From Porphyromonadaceae bacterium UBA7180 (lineage in GTDB: Bacteria > Bacteroidota > Bacteroidia > Bacteroidales > Muribaculaceae): 18,796 nt of DNA. The position numbers and the translations under genes are program-made. The notes beneath the pieces are model-generated. The model ran no database searches, was not told where the DNA came from, and was given only the letters and a program-made list of their open reading frames with translations. The stretch lies in contig DKVK01000101.1 of the NCBI GenBank assembly GCA_002491165.1, forward strand, positions 23,664 to 42,459, in the 5' to 3' direction. Shown in pieces: positions 1 through 6,807 of the stretch; position 1 is the stretch's first letter, and each line of letters opens with the position of its first letter.

Positions 1-1
1 G

Positions 2-2311
2 ATGACCCCCGACAAGGACTTCGGCCAGCTGGTGGGGCCGTCGGTGCTGCAATACAAGCCCTCCTACCGCGGGCAGGACTTCGAGTTGCGCGGCGAGCGC
101 GAAGTGTGCGAACGCTATGGAATCCAACGCACCGGGCAAGTAATTGACCTGCTGGCGCTTATGGGCGACAAAATTGACAATATCCCAGGTTGTCCCGGCG
201 TCGGTGAAAAGACCGCCGTGAAGCTGATAGCCGACTTCGACAATGTGGAGAACCTGCTGGAACACACCTCCGAGCTGAAAGGCGCTCTCAGAAAGAAGGT
301 GGAGGAGAACGCCGGGCAGATACGTTTCTCCAAGTTCCTGGCCACGATACGCACCGACGTTCCCATCGACATCGACGCCGACACCCTGCGCGTGGAGGAG
401 CCGGACCGCAACGCCCTCTTCGAGGTGTTCCGCGAACTGGAGTTCAAGACGCTCGAAACGCGCGTGGCGCGACGCCTCGACGCCGCTTCAATCGAAAAGC
501 AGGCCGGCCCGAAGGGTCCCGTGCAGCCTACCCTCTTCGACGCCGTGGATGAAGCTCCCACCGCGCCTCAGGTCACAGACGCCGAACGCGTGGAGGTAAA
601 AACCGTCGCCACAACGGAGGACGCCGACACCCTGGCGCGCCACCTTGCCGACGCCGCACAGGGCGCTTTCGCCGCCGTTACGGAGGGGGATTCCGACATG
701 GACTGCCGGCTCCTCGGCGTGGGGGTAGCGCTCCCCTCGGGCGAAAACTGGTATGTCCCCGCCGCGCAGAAGGAGGGAATGGCGCAGGTGCTCGACGCCT
801 GGGCACGCCCCGACCTTGAAAAGATTACCGCCGACGCCAAGCGCGATTACGTGGTGGCACGGCGTCTCCGAGGCGATAATGAAGTGCCGCTCACGAACTA
901 TTACGACGTCTCGCTGGCGCACTACCTCCTGCAGCCCGAGACGCGCCACACGCTGCCGGCGCTTGCCGAGACACTGCTCCACCGCCGAGTGGAGCTGAAC
1001 GCCGACGCCCTCGATGCCGCGGCATGTGCCCGCGCACTGCTCGACATGACGCCCGGCCTGCGCGCTGACATCGAGAAGGAGGAACTCATGCCGTTGCTCC
1101 GCAACATAGAGTTGCCGCTGGCCGCCGTGCTGGCAGAGATGGAACTCGCCGGCGTACGCATCGACGTCGAAGCCCTCGACAAGGCCGCCGACGGCATGCG
1201 CCGACGCATCGCCGCCCTCGAAACGGAAATCTATACCCTCGCCGGAATGGAGTTCAACATCGGCTCCCCCTCGAAGGTCGGGGAGGTGCTCTTCGACGTA
1301 CTGCACCTCGACGACAAGGCCAAGAAGACCAAAAGCGGCAAGTATTCCACCTCCGAGGAGGTGCTCGCCAAACTGGTGCCTAAGCATCCGGTGGTCGGCA
1401 AGATACTGATGCACCGCTCGCTGCGCAAGTTGCTCAACACCTACCTCACGACGCTGCCGACGGCCATCAACCCGGCTACCGGCCGCGTGCACACCACTTA
1501 CAACCAGACGGTTACGGCCACCGGGCGCCTGTCCTCGTCGAACCCCAACCTGCAGAACATCCCGGTGCGCGACGAAGAGGGACGCGACATTCGCCGCGCC
1601 TTCATCCCCTCCGAGGGGAACCTCTTCCTCTCGGCCGACTATTCGCAGATAGAGCTGCGCCTCGTGGCCGACTTCGCCGGTGAGGAGACGATGATAGAGG
1701 CCTTCCGCCACGACCGCGACATCCATGCCATTACCGCCGCGAAAATCTATCACGAAGACCTCGAAAAGGTGACTGCCGACCAGCGGCGCCACGCCAAGAC
1801 AGCCAACTTCGGCATCCTCTACGGCATCTCGGCCTTCGGCCTCTCGCAGCGCCTCGGCATACCGCGCGCCGAAGCCAAGGAGCTGATTGACGGCTACTTC
1901 GAGACCTTCCCGAAGGTGCGTCTATACATGTCGCAGGCCGTGGAGCACGCCCGCGAGGAAGGGATAGTGCGCACACGCATGGGGCGCCGCCGCATGCTCC
2001 CTGACATCAACAGCCGCAACCCGACGGTGCGCGGTTACGCCGAGCGCAACGCCATCAACGCCCCTATCCAGGGCACCGCCGCCGACATCATCAAGAAAGC
2101 GATGGTCGACATCGCCGCCGAGCTACGCCGCCGAGGCCTCAAAACCAAGATGATAATGCAGGTGCACGACGAACTCAACTTCGACGTGCCCCCCGGCGAG
2201 GTGGCCGAAGTGCAGGAACTCGTGGCGCGCATGATGCAGCAGGCCTTCGACGGCGCCGTCCCCCTCACCGCCTCCGTAGGCGTGGCCGACAACTGGCTCG
2301 ACGCCCATTGA
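2..2311 (+). CDS. polA: DNA polymerase I, 5'-truncated by window edge; proofreading site degenerate
   Basis: Family A DNA polymerase for repair synthesis and Okazaki-fragment maturation. The gene runs off the left edge; by comparison with E. coli about 140 N-terminal residues are missing, so the Met at position 2 is internal. Numbering from that Met, residues 1-150 are the end of the 5'-nuclease domain, with DKDFGQLV and the metal-binding LMGDKIDNIPG followed by the helix-hairpin-helix GVGEKTA. Residues about 200-365 are the 3'-5' exonuclease fold. Residues 370-769 are the polymerase: motif A DYSQIELR (D546), motif B from R595 to G608 with K599 and F603, and motif C VHDE (721-724). The polymerase site is intact, but the exonuclease domain lacks the DxE motif and the YxxxD motif; only an Asp in AKRDY (D282) matches. 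The stop lies 12 bases before the acyltransferase gene, suggesting co-transcription. Confidence 0.97.
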   Translation: MTPDKDFGQLVGPSVLQYKPSYRGQDFELRGEREVCERYGIQRTGQVIDLLALMGDKIDNIPGCPGVGEKTAVKLIADFDNVENLLEHTSELKGALRKKVEENAGQIRFSKFLATIRTDVPIDIDADTLRVEEPDRNALFEVFRELEFKTLETRVARRLDAASIEKQAGPKGPVQPTLFDAVDEAPTAPQVTDAERVEVKTVATTEDADTLARHLADAAQGAFAAVTEGDSDMDCRLLGVGVALPSGENWYVPAAQKEGMAQVLDAWARPDLEKITADAKRDYVVARRLRGDNEVPLTNYYDVSLAHYLLQPETRHTLPALAETLLHRRVELNADALDAAACARALLDMTPGLRADIEKEELMPLLRNIELPLAAVLAEMELAGVRIDVEALDKAADGMRRRIAALETEIYTLAGMEFNIGSPSKVGEVLFDVLHLDDKAKKTKSGKYSTSEEVLAKLVPKHPVVGKILMHRSLRKLLNTYLTTLPTAINPATGRVHTTYNQTVTATGRLSSSNPNLQNIPVRDEEGRDIRRAFIPSEGNLFLSADYSQIELRLVADFAGEETMIEAFRHDRDIHAITAAKIYHEDLEKVTADQRRHAKTANFGILYGISAFGLSQRLGIPRAEAKELIDGYFETFPKVRLYMSQAVEHAREEGIVRTRMGRRRMLPDINSRNPTVRGYAERNAINAPIQGTAADIIKKAMVDIAAELRRRGLKTKMIMQVHDELNFDVPPGEVAEVQELVARMMQQAFDGAVPLTASVGVADNWLDAH

Positions 2312-2323
2312 CCCCTCACCCCT

Positions 2324-3241
2324 ATGGCAAAGATAGTTTACGCCCTCGTTTACCTCGTCTCTCTGCTGCCGCTGCGCGTGCTCTACCTGCTGGCCGACGT
2401 GCTGGCAGGACTCATGCACACCGTAATACGCTACCGCCGCCGCGTCACCCGCGACAACCTCACGCACTGTTTCCCCGAAATGTCTCTGAAAGAGATACGG
2501 CGCACCGAACGCCGCTTCTATCGCTTCCTGGCCGACTACTTCGTGGAAACGCTGAAACTCGCCTCCATGTCGGAGAAGGAGATGCGCCGCCGCATGCGGT
2601 TCGAGGGCCTCGACGAGGTGAACGCCGACCTGCGCCGGGGGCGTTGCGTCTCGCTCTTCCTGGGGCATTACGGCAACTGGGAATGGGTATCCTCCATGCC
2701 GCTGCATTTGTGGCGAGGGGCGCATCCCTGCCAGATTTACCACCACCTGCACAACCGCACCGCCGCCTACATCTTCGAGAAACTGCGCACCCGCTTCGGC
2801 GCCACAAACATACCGATGGAGGATACTCTGACGGTCATCGGCCACGACTGGCGCGACGGCGTACCCAACATCTGCGGATACATCGCTGACCAGTCGCCCA
2901 AATACGCGTCGCTTCACCATTTCGTGGACTTCTTCGGCCGCGAAACGGCGGTACTCACCGGCACGGAACGCATCTCGCGCCTCGTCCATGCCCCGGTCTA
3001 TTACTGCGAGATGACGCGCCCGCGCCGCGGCCGCTACGTCTGCCGCTTCATCAGGATGACCGATGACGCCTCGGCGCTCCCAAAATTTACGCTGACCGAC
3101 GATTACTGGCGGCGCCTCGAGGCGCAGATACGCCGCGAGCCCTACCTATGGCTGTGGAGCCACCGCCGCTGGAAGCACACCGCCGCCCGCTTCCGCGAGC
3201 TATACCCCGACGACTGGCCCCGCCGCCTCTCCCGCTTGTGA
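2324..3241 (+). CDS. Lipid A-type lysophospholipid acyltransferase (LpxL/HtrB family)
   Basis: A 305-residue membrane-associated acyltransferase of the LpxL/LpxM (HtrB) family, which transfers acyl chains to the lipid A precursor on the inner face of the cytoplasmic membrane. An N-terminal hydrophobic segment (residues 4-34) would anchor it. The HX4E catalytic motif is HYGNWE (H115, E120), followed by the family blocks GYIADQSP (185-192) and WLWSHRRWK (277-285). Length is normal for the family. The start ATG lies 12 bases after the polA stop with no Shine-Dalgarno sequence, as is usual in Bacteroidetes. The stop codon sits inside a strong hairpin (3236-3264). Whether it adds the fifth or the sixth acyl chain, or acts on another lipid, cannot be read from the sequence, so no symbol is given. 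Confidence 0.92.
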   Translation: MAKIVYALVYLVSLLPLRVLYLLADVLAGLMHTVIRYRRRVTRDNLTHCFPEMSLKEIRRTERRFYRFLADYFVETLKLASMSEKEMRRRMRFEGLDEVNADLRRGRCVSLFLGHYGNWEWVSSMPLHLWRGAHPCQIYHHLHNRTAAYIFEKLRTRFGATNIPMEDTLTVIGHDWRDGVPNICGYIADQSPKYASLHHFVDFFGRETAVLTGTERISRLVHAPVYYCEMTRPRRGRYVCRFIRMTDDASALPKFTLTDDYWRRLEAQIRREPYLWLWSHRRWKHTAARFRELYPDDWPRRLSRL

Positions 3242-3264
3242 AAAGTTATTCAAACTTTTCACAA
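3236..3264 (+). terminator. Hairpin at the end of the acyltransferase gene
   Basis: A perfect 12-base-pair stem: ttgtgaaaagtt at 3236-3247, loop attca, and aacttttcacaa at 3253-3264. The stem includes the stop codon of the upstream gene (3239-3241). It is AT-rich and followed by an AT-rich stretch rather than a clean T-run, so termination is inferred from position and stem length. Confidence 0.55.
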
Positions 3265-3285
3265 AATTATTTACAGGTAACGCGG

Positions 3286-3640
3286 TAAGTAAATGTGCAT
3301 CCTGGTTAACCAAAGTTCCAGAAGTATAACGCCAATAGTTTACCATTATATGTATTGCGTAGCGCTTCCGTCAGGAAGCAGATTTTTCCGTAACCCCGTA
3401 CGCCATCAGGCGTGCGGGGTAAGAGGTGCCACGAAATAAAAAGCCTCCGGAGGAGGCTGATTTGCAATTATTTACACCACTAATAGTTCTTCTTGATATA
3501 AATCGGCTTCCTAACGGATGCCTGTATTCATGTGCGCTTTGGTCCCCGCACGCCTGGCGGCGTACGGGGTTACGGAAAAATCAGCCTCCTCGCGGAGGCG
3601 CTGACGCAATTCAGGCAACAGAAAAATGCACATTTACTTA
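3286..3640. repeat. Nested inverted-repeat / hairpin array (MITE-like or multi-hairpin element)
   Basis: The outer ends are a perfect 15-base inverted repeat: taagtaaatgtgcat at 3286-3300 and its complement at 3626-3640. Inside is a 39-base inverted pair (3381-3419 against 3544-3582) with only two adjacent mismatches. Each of these arms is itself a hairpin with arms ccccgtacgcc and ggcgtgcgggg, allowing one G-T pair. Four further small hairpins, each followed by GATT or GATTT in the sense of its repeat unit, occur at about 3365-3380 (gcttcc/ggaagc), 3441-3458, 3503-3521 (opposite orientation) and 3582-3600 (opposite orientation). No convincing gene lies inside; a 78-codon GTG frame (3426-3662) runs through the repeats and is not credible. 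It could be a miniature inverted-repeat element, a REP-type palindrome cluster or a structured RNA. Mobility is not shown: no target-site duplication could be identified. Confidence 0.8.
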
Positions 3641-3706
3641 TTGTACCTACTATAAGCCCTGAATTTAACACCATCGGTTAAATGATGTTAAACTCAGACT
3701 TGTTAT

Positions 3707-3738
3707 TTTGAAGAATTGTCAAAAAGCCCTATATTTGC
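3707..3738 (+). promoter_or_regulatory. Bacteroidetes sigma-ABfr-type promoter
   Basis: TTTG at 3707-3710 (the -33 element), a 19-base spacer, then TATATTTG followed by C at 3730-3738 (the -7 element). This matches the Bacteroidetes consensus TTTG, about 19 bases, TAnnTTTG. Transcription would begin near 3743-3746, giving a leader of about 140 bases before the ATG at 3886. It is the best promoter match in the window and would drive the small ORF and probably the secreted protein at 4127. Confidence 0.72.
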
Positions 3739-3885
3739 CAACGACAAGAGATAATTGAGTTATCCGGTTCCACTATTCATGGATTATTAAACTGAGACTA
3801 TTCTACAATCCCTCTATTTGGTTACCCTTTACTCTGTAGCTCATTCTCCCACTTCAAACCATAATAACTAACTAAACTTTACAAA

Positions 3886-4062
3886 ATGAAGAAACTCATC
3901 TTTTTTTCAGCACTGCTCGCCTGCTCGATGGCGGTCGGTGCCGAAGTGCGGGTAGACTCGCTGAACCGCCTTGTGCTTGACGGTTTCGAACGGGAAAAGA
4001 CTTCAAGGTCGAACCCGGCGGAGAATTTAAGATCACAAACCGGTAATCTGAATATCGATTAG
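3886..4062 (+). pseudogene. 58-codon signal-peptide ORF, probable frameshifted/deleted remnant of a secreted protein
   Basis: An ATG at 3886 opens 58 codons with a clear signal peptide (MKKLIFFSALLACSMAVGA) and then VRVDSLNRLVLDGF. From about 3995, one frame over, the DNA reads DFKVEPGGEFKITNR and then a stop at 4043-4045. Joined, these give 'LVLDGF..GKDFKVEPGGEFKI', which resembles the 'L..GF.v.pG..F.a' segment common at the ends of Bacteroidetes secreted proteins (3-coathanger-stack type). The likely shift point is the A-run near 3996-4001. The actual frame instead ends in low-complexity polar residues at TAG 4060-4062. It may be a remnant, a genuine small secreted protein, or a sequencing error. 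A good promoter lies upstream and a 13-base-pair hairpin covers its stop. Confidence 0.5.
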
Positions 4063-4092
4063 TCGGTTGGAGACAACCGCCAACCGATTAAT
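4058..4092 (+). terminator. Hairpin between the small ORF and the 311-residue secreted protein
   Basis: A 13-base-pair stem with one G-T pair: attagtcggttgg at 4058-4070 and ccaaccgattaat at 4080-4092, with a 9-base loop. It overlaps the stop codon of the small ORF and ends 34 bases before the next ATG. There is no T-run after it, so it could be an attenuator or an RNA-stabilising structure rather than a terminator. No separate promoter for the downstream gene was found. Confidence 0.5.
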
Positions 4093-4126
4093 CGCACTTC
4101 AATAACCAAATTTAAAAACAGGAAAG

Positions 4127-5062
4127 ATGAAAAAACTTTTACTTTTAGTATCGCTGATCATCAGCCTCGCGGCGCAGGCATACGAGCCGCTCATCCGCGA
4201 AGACCGCGTCTGGGAATATATTTCATCAGACCAGCACTGGACTATGCACAGTCATACTCTTTCCACATTCCAGTTTGACGGAACACAAGAGGTGAATGGC
4301 AAGACATACCATCAACTAAAGTTGAAAACCGTTTCTTCGTGGGAGATGGATGCTTATGATATTATTGAAATCGGTGAAAAGCATACCGTCGATTCTGTCG
4401 AAGCATTGCTGCGTGAAGAAGGGGGAGTTGTCTATATGCTGGTTCAGACACCTTCTATTATGGTTTATGAGGGTCCGGAAAATCAGTATTTCACCGAACA
4501 ACCGGCCACGGAAAACCAGGAAGTTGTAATTTATGATTTCACGCAAATTCATCCGGGTGATTACTTTTACGCTTCCGGAAATCCATTGCACGGCAACCAG
4601 ACCTTTGACTTTTACTATAACTGTCCGATGATAACGAAATATTGTGTCGTAGGCGTAACCGATGACGATGGCCGAAATAAGATTACATTACGCAATTGCG
4701 CCGTTACTGAAGTTTGCGAGAATCGAGATGGTATCACTCCGGAAGAAACAGCCGCTGATGTAGAGGTGGTGGAAGGAATAGGCAATATCGGGTTAGGCTC
4801 GTTTTTAGTTCCCGAAACAGAATGGATGATGATAGCGACCAATGGTTGCAGTTATGACATCAGTTTCAACAACCTCTATGATTTGGAAGGGAATGTGGTT
4901 TATCAAGGCGCGAACGTGCAGAAGCCGAGCAGCGGCATAGAAAGCATCGGCGCTGATGCCAAAACTCCCGGCAAACTCTACGACTTGACGGGCAGGGAAA
5001 TACGCAATCCGCAGCGCGGCACCATCTACATACAGGACGGCGAAAAGCGCATCGCGCGGTGA
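4127..5062 (+). CDS. Secreted protein of unknown function with C-terminal sorting-type tail
   Basis: A 311-residue protein starting with a typical signal peptide (residues 1-18, cut after AAQA). The middle is beta-rich, with no domain I recognise: repeated aromatic/acidic segments and three cysteines around residues 165-200. The end, about 269-311, has a Ser/Gly linker and then LYDLTGREIRNPQRGTIYI plus a basic end. This is the degenerate type IX secretion-like tail common in gut Bacteroidales. Base composition is more AT-rich than in polA or the minus-strand operon, which suggests an accessory or fast-evolving gene. It is preceded by a hairpin and followed by a terminator at 5090-5120. Location is inferred to be periplasmic or cell surface; function is unknown. 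Confidence 0.8.
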   Translation: MKKLLLLVSLIISLAAQAYEPLIREDRVWEYISSDQHWTMHSHTLSTFQFDGTQEVNGKTYHQLKLKTVSSWEMDAYDIIEIGEKHTVDSVEALLREEGGVVYMLVQTPSIMVYEGPENQYFTEQPATENQEVVIYDFTQIHPGDYFYASGNPLHGNQTFDFYYNCPMITKYCVVGVTDDDGRNKITLRNCAVTEVCENRDGITPEETAADVEVVEGIGNIGLGSFLVPETEWMMIATNGCSYDISFNNLYDLEGNVVYQGANVQKPSSGIESIGADAKTPGKLYDLTGREIRNPQRGTIYIQDGEKRIAR

Positions 5063-5089
5063 GTCTTCGTGAGATACTGTTTACGGATG

Positions 5090-5120
5090 CCCGGGGCTTT
5101 GGCTTCGGGTTTCTTTTTAG
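5090..5120 (+). terminator. Rho-independent terminator after the 311-residue secreted protein
   Basis: The stem is cccggggc (5090-5097) with gcttcggg (5102-5109), 8 pairs including two G-U wobbles, around a TTTG loop. It is followed directly by tttcttttta. It lies 28 bases after the stop, in the gap between two convergent genes. Confidence 0.75.
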
Positions 5121-5142
5121 GGGAGGATTTTACTACTTGGAA

Positions 5143-5517
5143 TCAGAGGAGGTTGCGGAGGAGGGTCCAGGCGGCGAGGAGGGCCGTCCAGGTGAGGATG
5201 GACGCGGTGCTGAAGAGGGGGCGGTAGAGGCGCGGCCAGCGGCGACGGTTAGCCTCCACTATTATCATTAGGATTATTACGGGGAGGGCTAAGAGCAGAA
5301 AGGCGTTGTGGCGCCAGGCGGCGCCGATGTCGCCGTGCAGCAGGGCGTGGAACATGCGCTGGCTGCCGCAGCCGGGGCAGTCGTAGCCCGTCAGCGTCTT
5401 TACCATGCACTTGGGCGCCCACGACGCTTCCGACGGGTCCACGAAAAAACTGTAGGTTGCGCCCGCTATGAGCGCAACCGTTATCATTATCAGGATTATC
5501 AGTCGTTTACGGTTCAT
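5143..5517 (-). CDS. DUF2752 membrane protein
   Basis: A 124-residue protein with the DUF2752 signature CPGCGSQR (residues 47-54), including the paired cysteines. It has about three hydrophobic segments: 5-25, 71-88 and 104-120. The family is small inner-membrane proteins of unknown function, widespread in Bacteroidetes. It is the last gene of the minus-strand run, 104 bases after the stop of the purN-CD225 gene. DUF2752 genes often sit beside CD225/dispanin genes in Bacteroidetes (from memory of the families), which fits the CD225 domain encoded just upstream. Length is normal for the family. Biochemical role unknown. Confidence 0.87.
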   Translation of the reverse strand: MNRKRLIILIMITVALIAGATYSFFVDPSEASWAPKCMVKTLTGYDCPGCGSQRMFHALLHGDIGAAWRHNAFLLLALPVIILMIIVEANRRRWPRLYRPLFSTASILTWTALLAAWTLLRNLL

Positions 5518-5588
5518 TCCTTTTGGAGCGCAGTTATATAGCCTGCGGCCATGAGAGGATGTGCGGATGCACTTTTATGCCGCCCCGG

Positions 5589-5617
5589 TAGGCGTTAACG
5601 CAGGTTGGAAACCTGCG
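5589..5617. repeat. REP-like palindrome beginning TAGGCG
   Basis: A perfect 8-base-pair hairpin: cgcaggtt (5599-5606), loop gga, aacctgcg (5610-5617), preceded by taggcg (5589-5594). It lies just beyond the purN-CD225 stop, before the DUF2752 gene. The same lead-in taggcg occurs in the two palindromes at 15543-15604, which suggests a dispersed repeat family in this genome. A role as a processing or termination site is possible but not shown. Confidence 0.5.
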
Positions 5618-5621
5618 CTCC

Positions 5622-6749
5622 TTATCCGCCGAAGAGCATCGAGAAAGGAAGGTAGAGCGTGGTGGAGAGGACGCCGAGGCAGAAGCTTACTATTATCCAA
5701 ATTTCGGCGTTGCGGGAGGCCCGTTTGGCGCCTTCCACGTCGCCGGAATAGTAGCGGCTGTTGACCATCGAGGAGAAGACTATTGCCACGATACCTGCGG
5801 GCGTGCAGCACAGCAGCGTCATCACTATGCTGAGCACGAAATAGTTGGGCGGCACCGGTTCCGACTGTTCCGGGCCTTGGAGATTTACCGGCCCGGCGGG
5901 ATTGGGCGGCGGCGTAGCGCCGTTGCCGGCCGGAGTTCCATGGCCGGCGGGAGCGCCGTTCTGCATCTGCTGCTGCGCACGACGTGCGGCCTCCTCGGGG
6001 TCGTAGTCCATCTTCAGCTCCTGCGCCCAGACGCTCTCCACTTCGGGGAGGGGTGGCGGCACGGAGCCCTGTTGCGGTGCTTCGGAAGCATCGGCCGGAG
6101 TTTCATGCGGTTCGGGCACCGGGGGAGCGCTGTGCGGCAGCGCGGGAGGAATGCCGGTCTTACGAGGCACTGAAGGCGGCATACGGCGCAGCGCTTCGGC
6201 TATGGCGCGGGGATAGATGGCATATTCCGCCTGGTGTATCTTGGCTTCGAGGGTCTGCGGCGTCTCCCCTTCCTCTATTTCCACCTCGGCCTGCATCAGT
6301 ATCTCGCCGCGGTCATAGTGCTCGTCGATGTAATGGACGGTGACGCCCGATTTCTTCTCGCCGGCGGCGATGACGGCCTCGTGCACATGGTGGCCGTACA
6401 TTCCCTTTCCGCCGTAAGCGGGGAGCAGCGCCGGGTGCAGGTTGAGGATACGCCGGGGGAAGGCCTCCACTATCCTCTTGTCCACGAGCCTCATGAAGCC
6501 GGCGAGCACCACGAGGTCTACCCCTTCGGCACGCAGCGCGTCGACCACCAGCCCGGGGTCCTGGCGCCACACGCGCGGCTCCACGTACTCGGTCTCCACG
6601 CCGTAGGGGCGCAGGCGCTCTATCACACCGGCGTCCGCGACATCGGTGTACACCTTCACCACACGCAGAAGGTTGCCGCCATGGAAAGTCTTTATAATGT
6701 TCTCGGCATTTGTGCCGCTGCCGGAGGCGAATATGGCTATCTTATACAT
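5622..6749 (-). CDS. purN: Phosphoribosylglycinamide formyltransferase fused to a CD225/dispanin membrane domain
   Basis: Residues 1-190 are a complete PurN (GAR transformylase), which transfers a formyl group from 10-formyl-tetrahydrofolate to GAR in purine synthesis. Visible are FASGSGTNAENI (7-18), the catalytic NLHPALLP block (N103, H105) and D146 in EHYDRGE. The frame then stays open: residues 191-300 are a Pro/Ala/Gly/Gln-rich linker, and 300-375 match the CD225/interferon-induced transmembrane (dispanin) fold, with PPNYFVLSI, a paired-Cys LLCC, a VNSRYYSGD loop and RASRNAEIW. Two hydrophobic segments lie at about 304-326 and 350-372. Ordinary PurN ends near residue 190-210. Internal Met codons at 247 (nucleotides 6009-6011) and 262 could also start a separate CD225 protein. 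The ABC gene ends 58 bases upstream. PurN assignment is secure; the fused product is inferred from the open frame. Confidence 0.9.
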   Translation of the reverse strand: MYKIAIFASGSGTNAENIIKTFHGGNLLRVVKVYTDVADAGVIERLRPYGVETEYVEPRVWRQDPGLVVDALRAEGVDLVVLAGFMRLVDKRIVEAFPRRILNLHPALLPAYGGKGMYGHHVHEAVIAAGEKKSGVTVHYIDEHYDRGEILMQAEVEIEEGETPQTLEAKIHQAEYAIYPRAIAEALRRMPPSVPRKTGIPPALPHSAPPVPEPHETPADASEAPQQGSVPPPLPEVESVWAQELKMDYDPEEAARRAQQQMQNGAPAGHGTPAGNGATPPPNPAGPVNLQGPEQSEPVPPNYFVLSIVMTLLCCTPAGIVAIVFSSMVNSRYYSGDVEGAKRASRNAEIWIIVSFCLGVLSTTLYLPFSMLFGG

Positions 6750-6807
6750 TGTCAGTCACTTAAAATGTTCATAATTTTGTTTTTATCCGAGGAGGAGAGA
6801 GTGAAGA

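Noticed and set aside
488..1792. Open frame of 434 codons on the minus strand inside polA
   Set aside because: It is antisense to strongly conserved PolA motifs, rich in His/Val/Gly as expected for an antisense shadow in GC-rich DNA, and has no recognisable domain.
3365..3600. Possible CRISPR or integron attC array
   Set aside because: The units are palindromic, in opposite orientations and irregularly spaced, with no cas genes, no regular spacers and no attC core sites.
3426..3662. 78-codon GTG frame within the hairpin array
   Set aside because: It is translated straight through inverted repeats, with no domain and no promoter; an artefact of the repeat.
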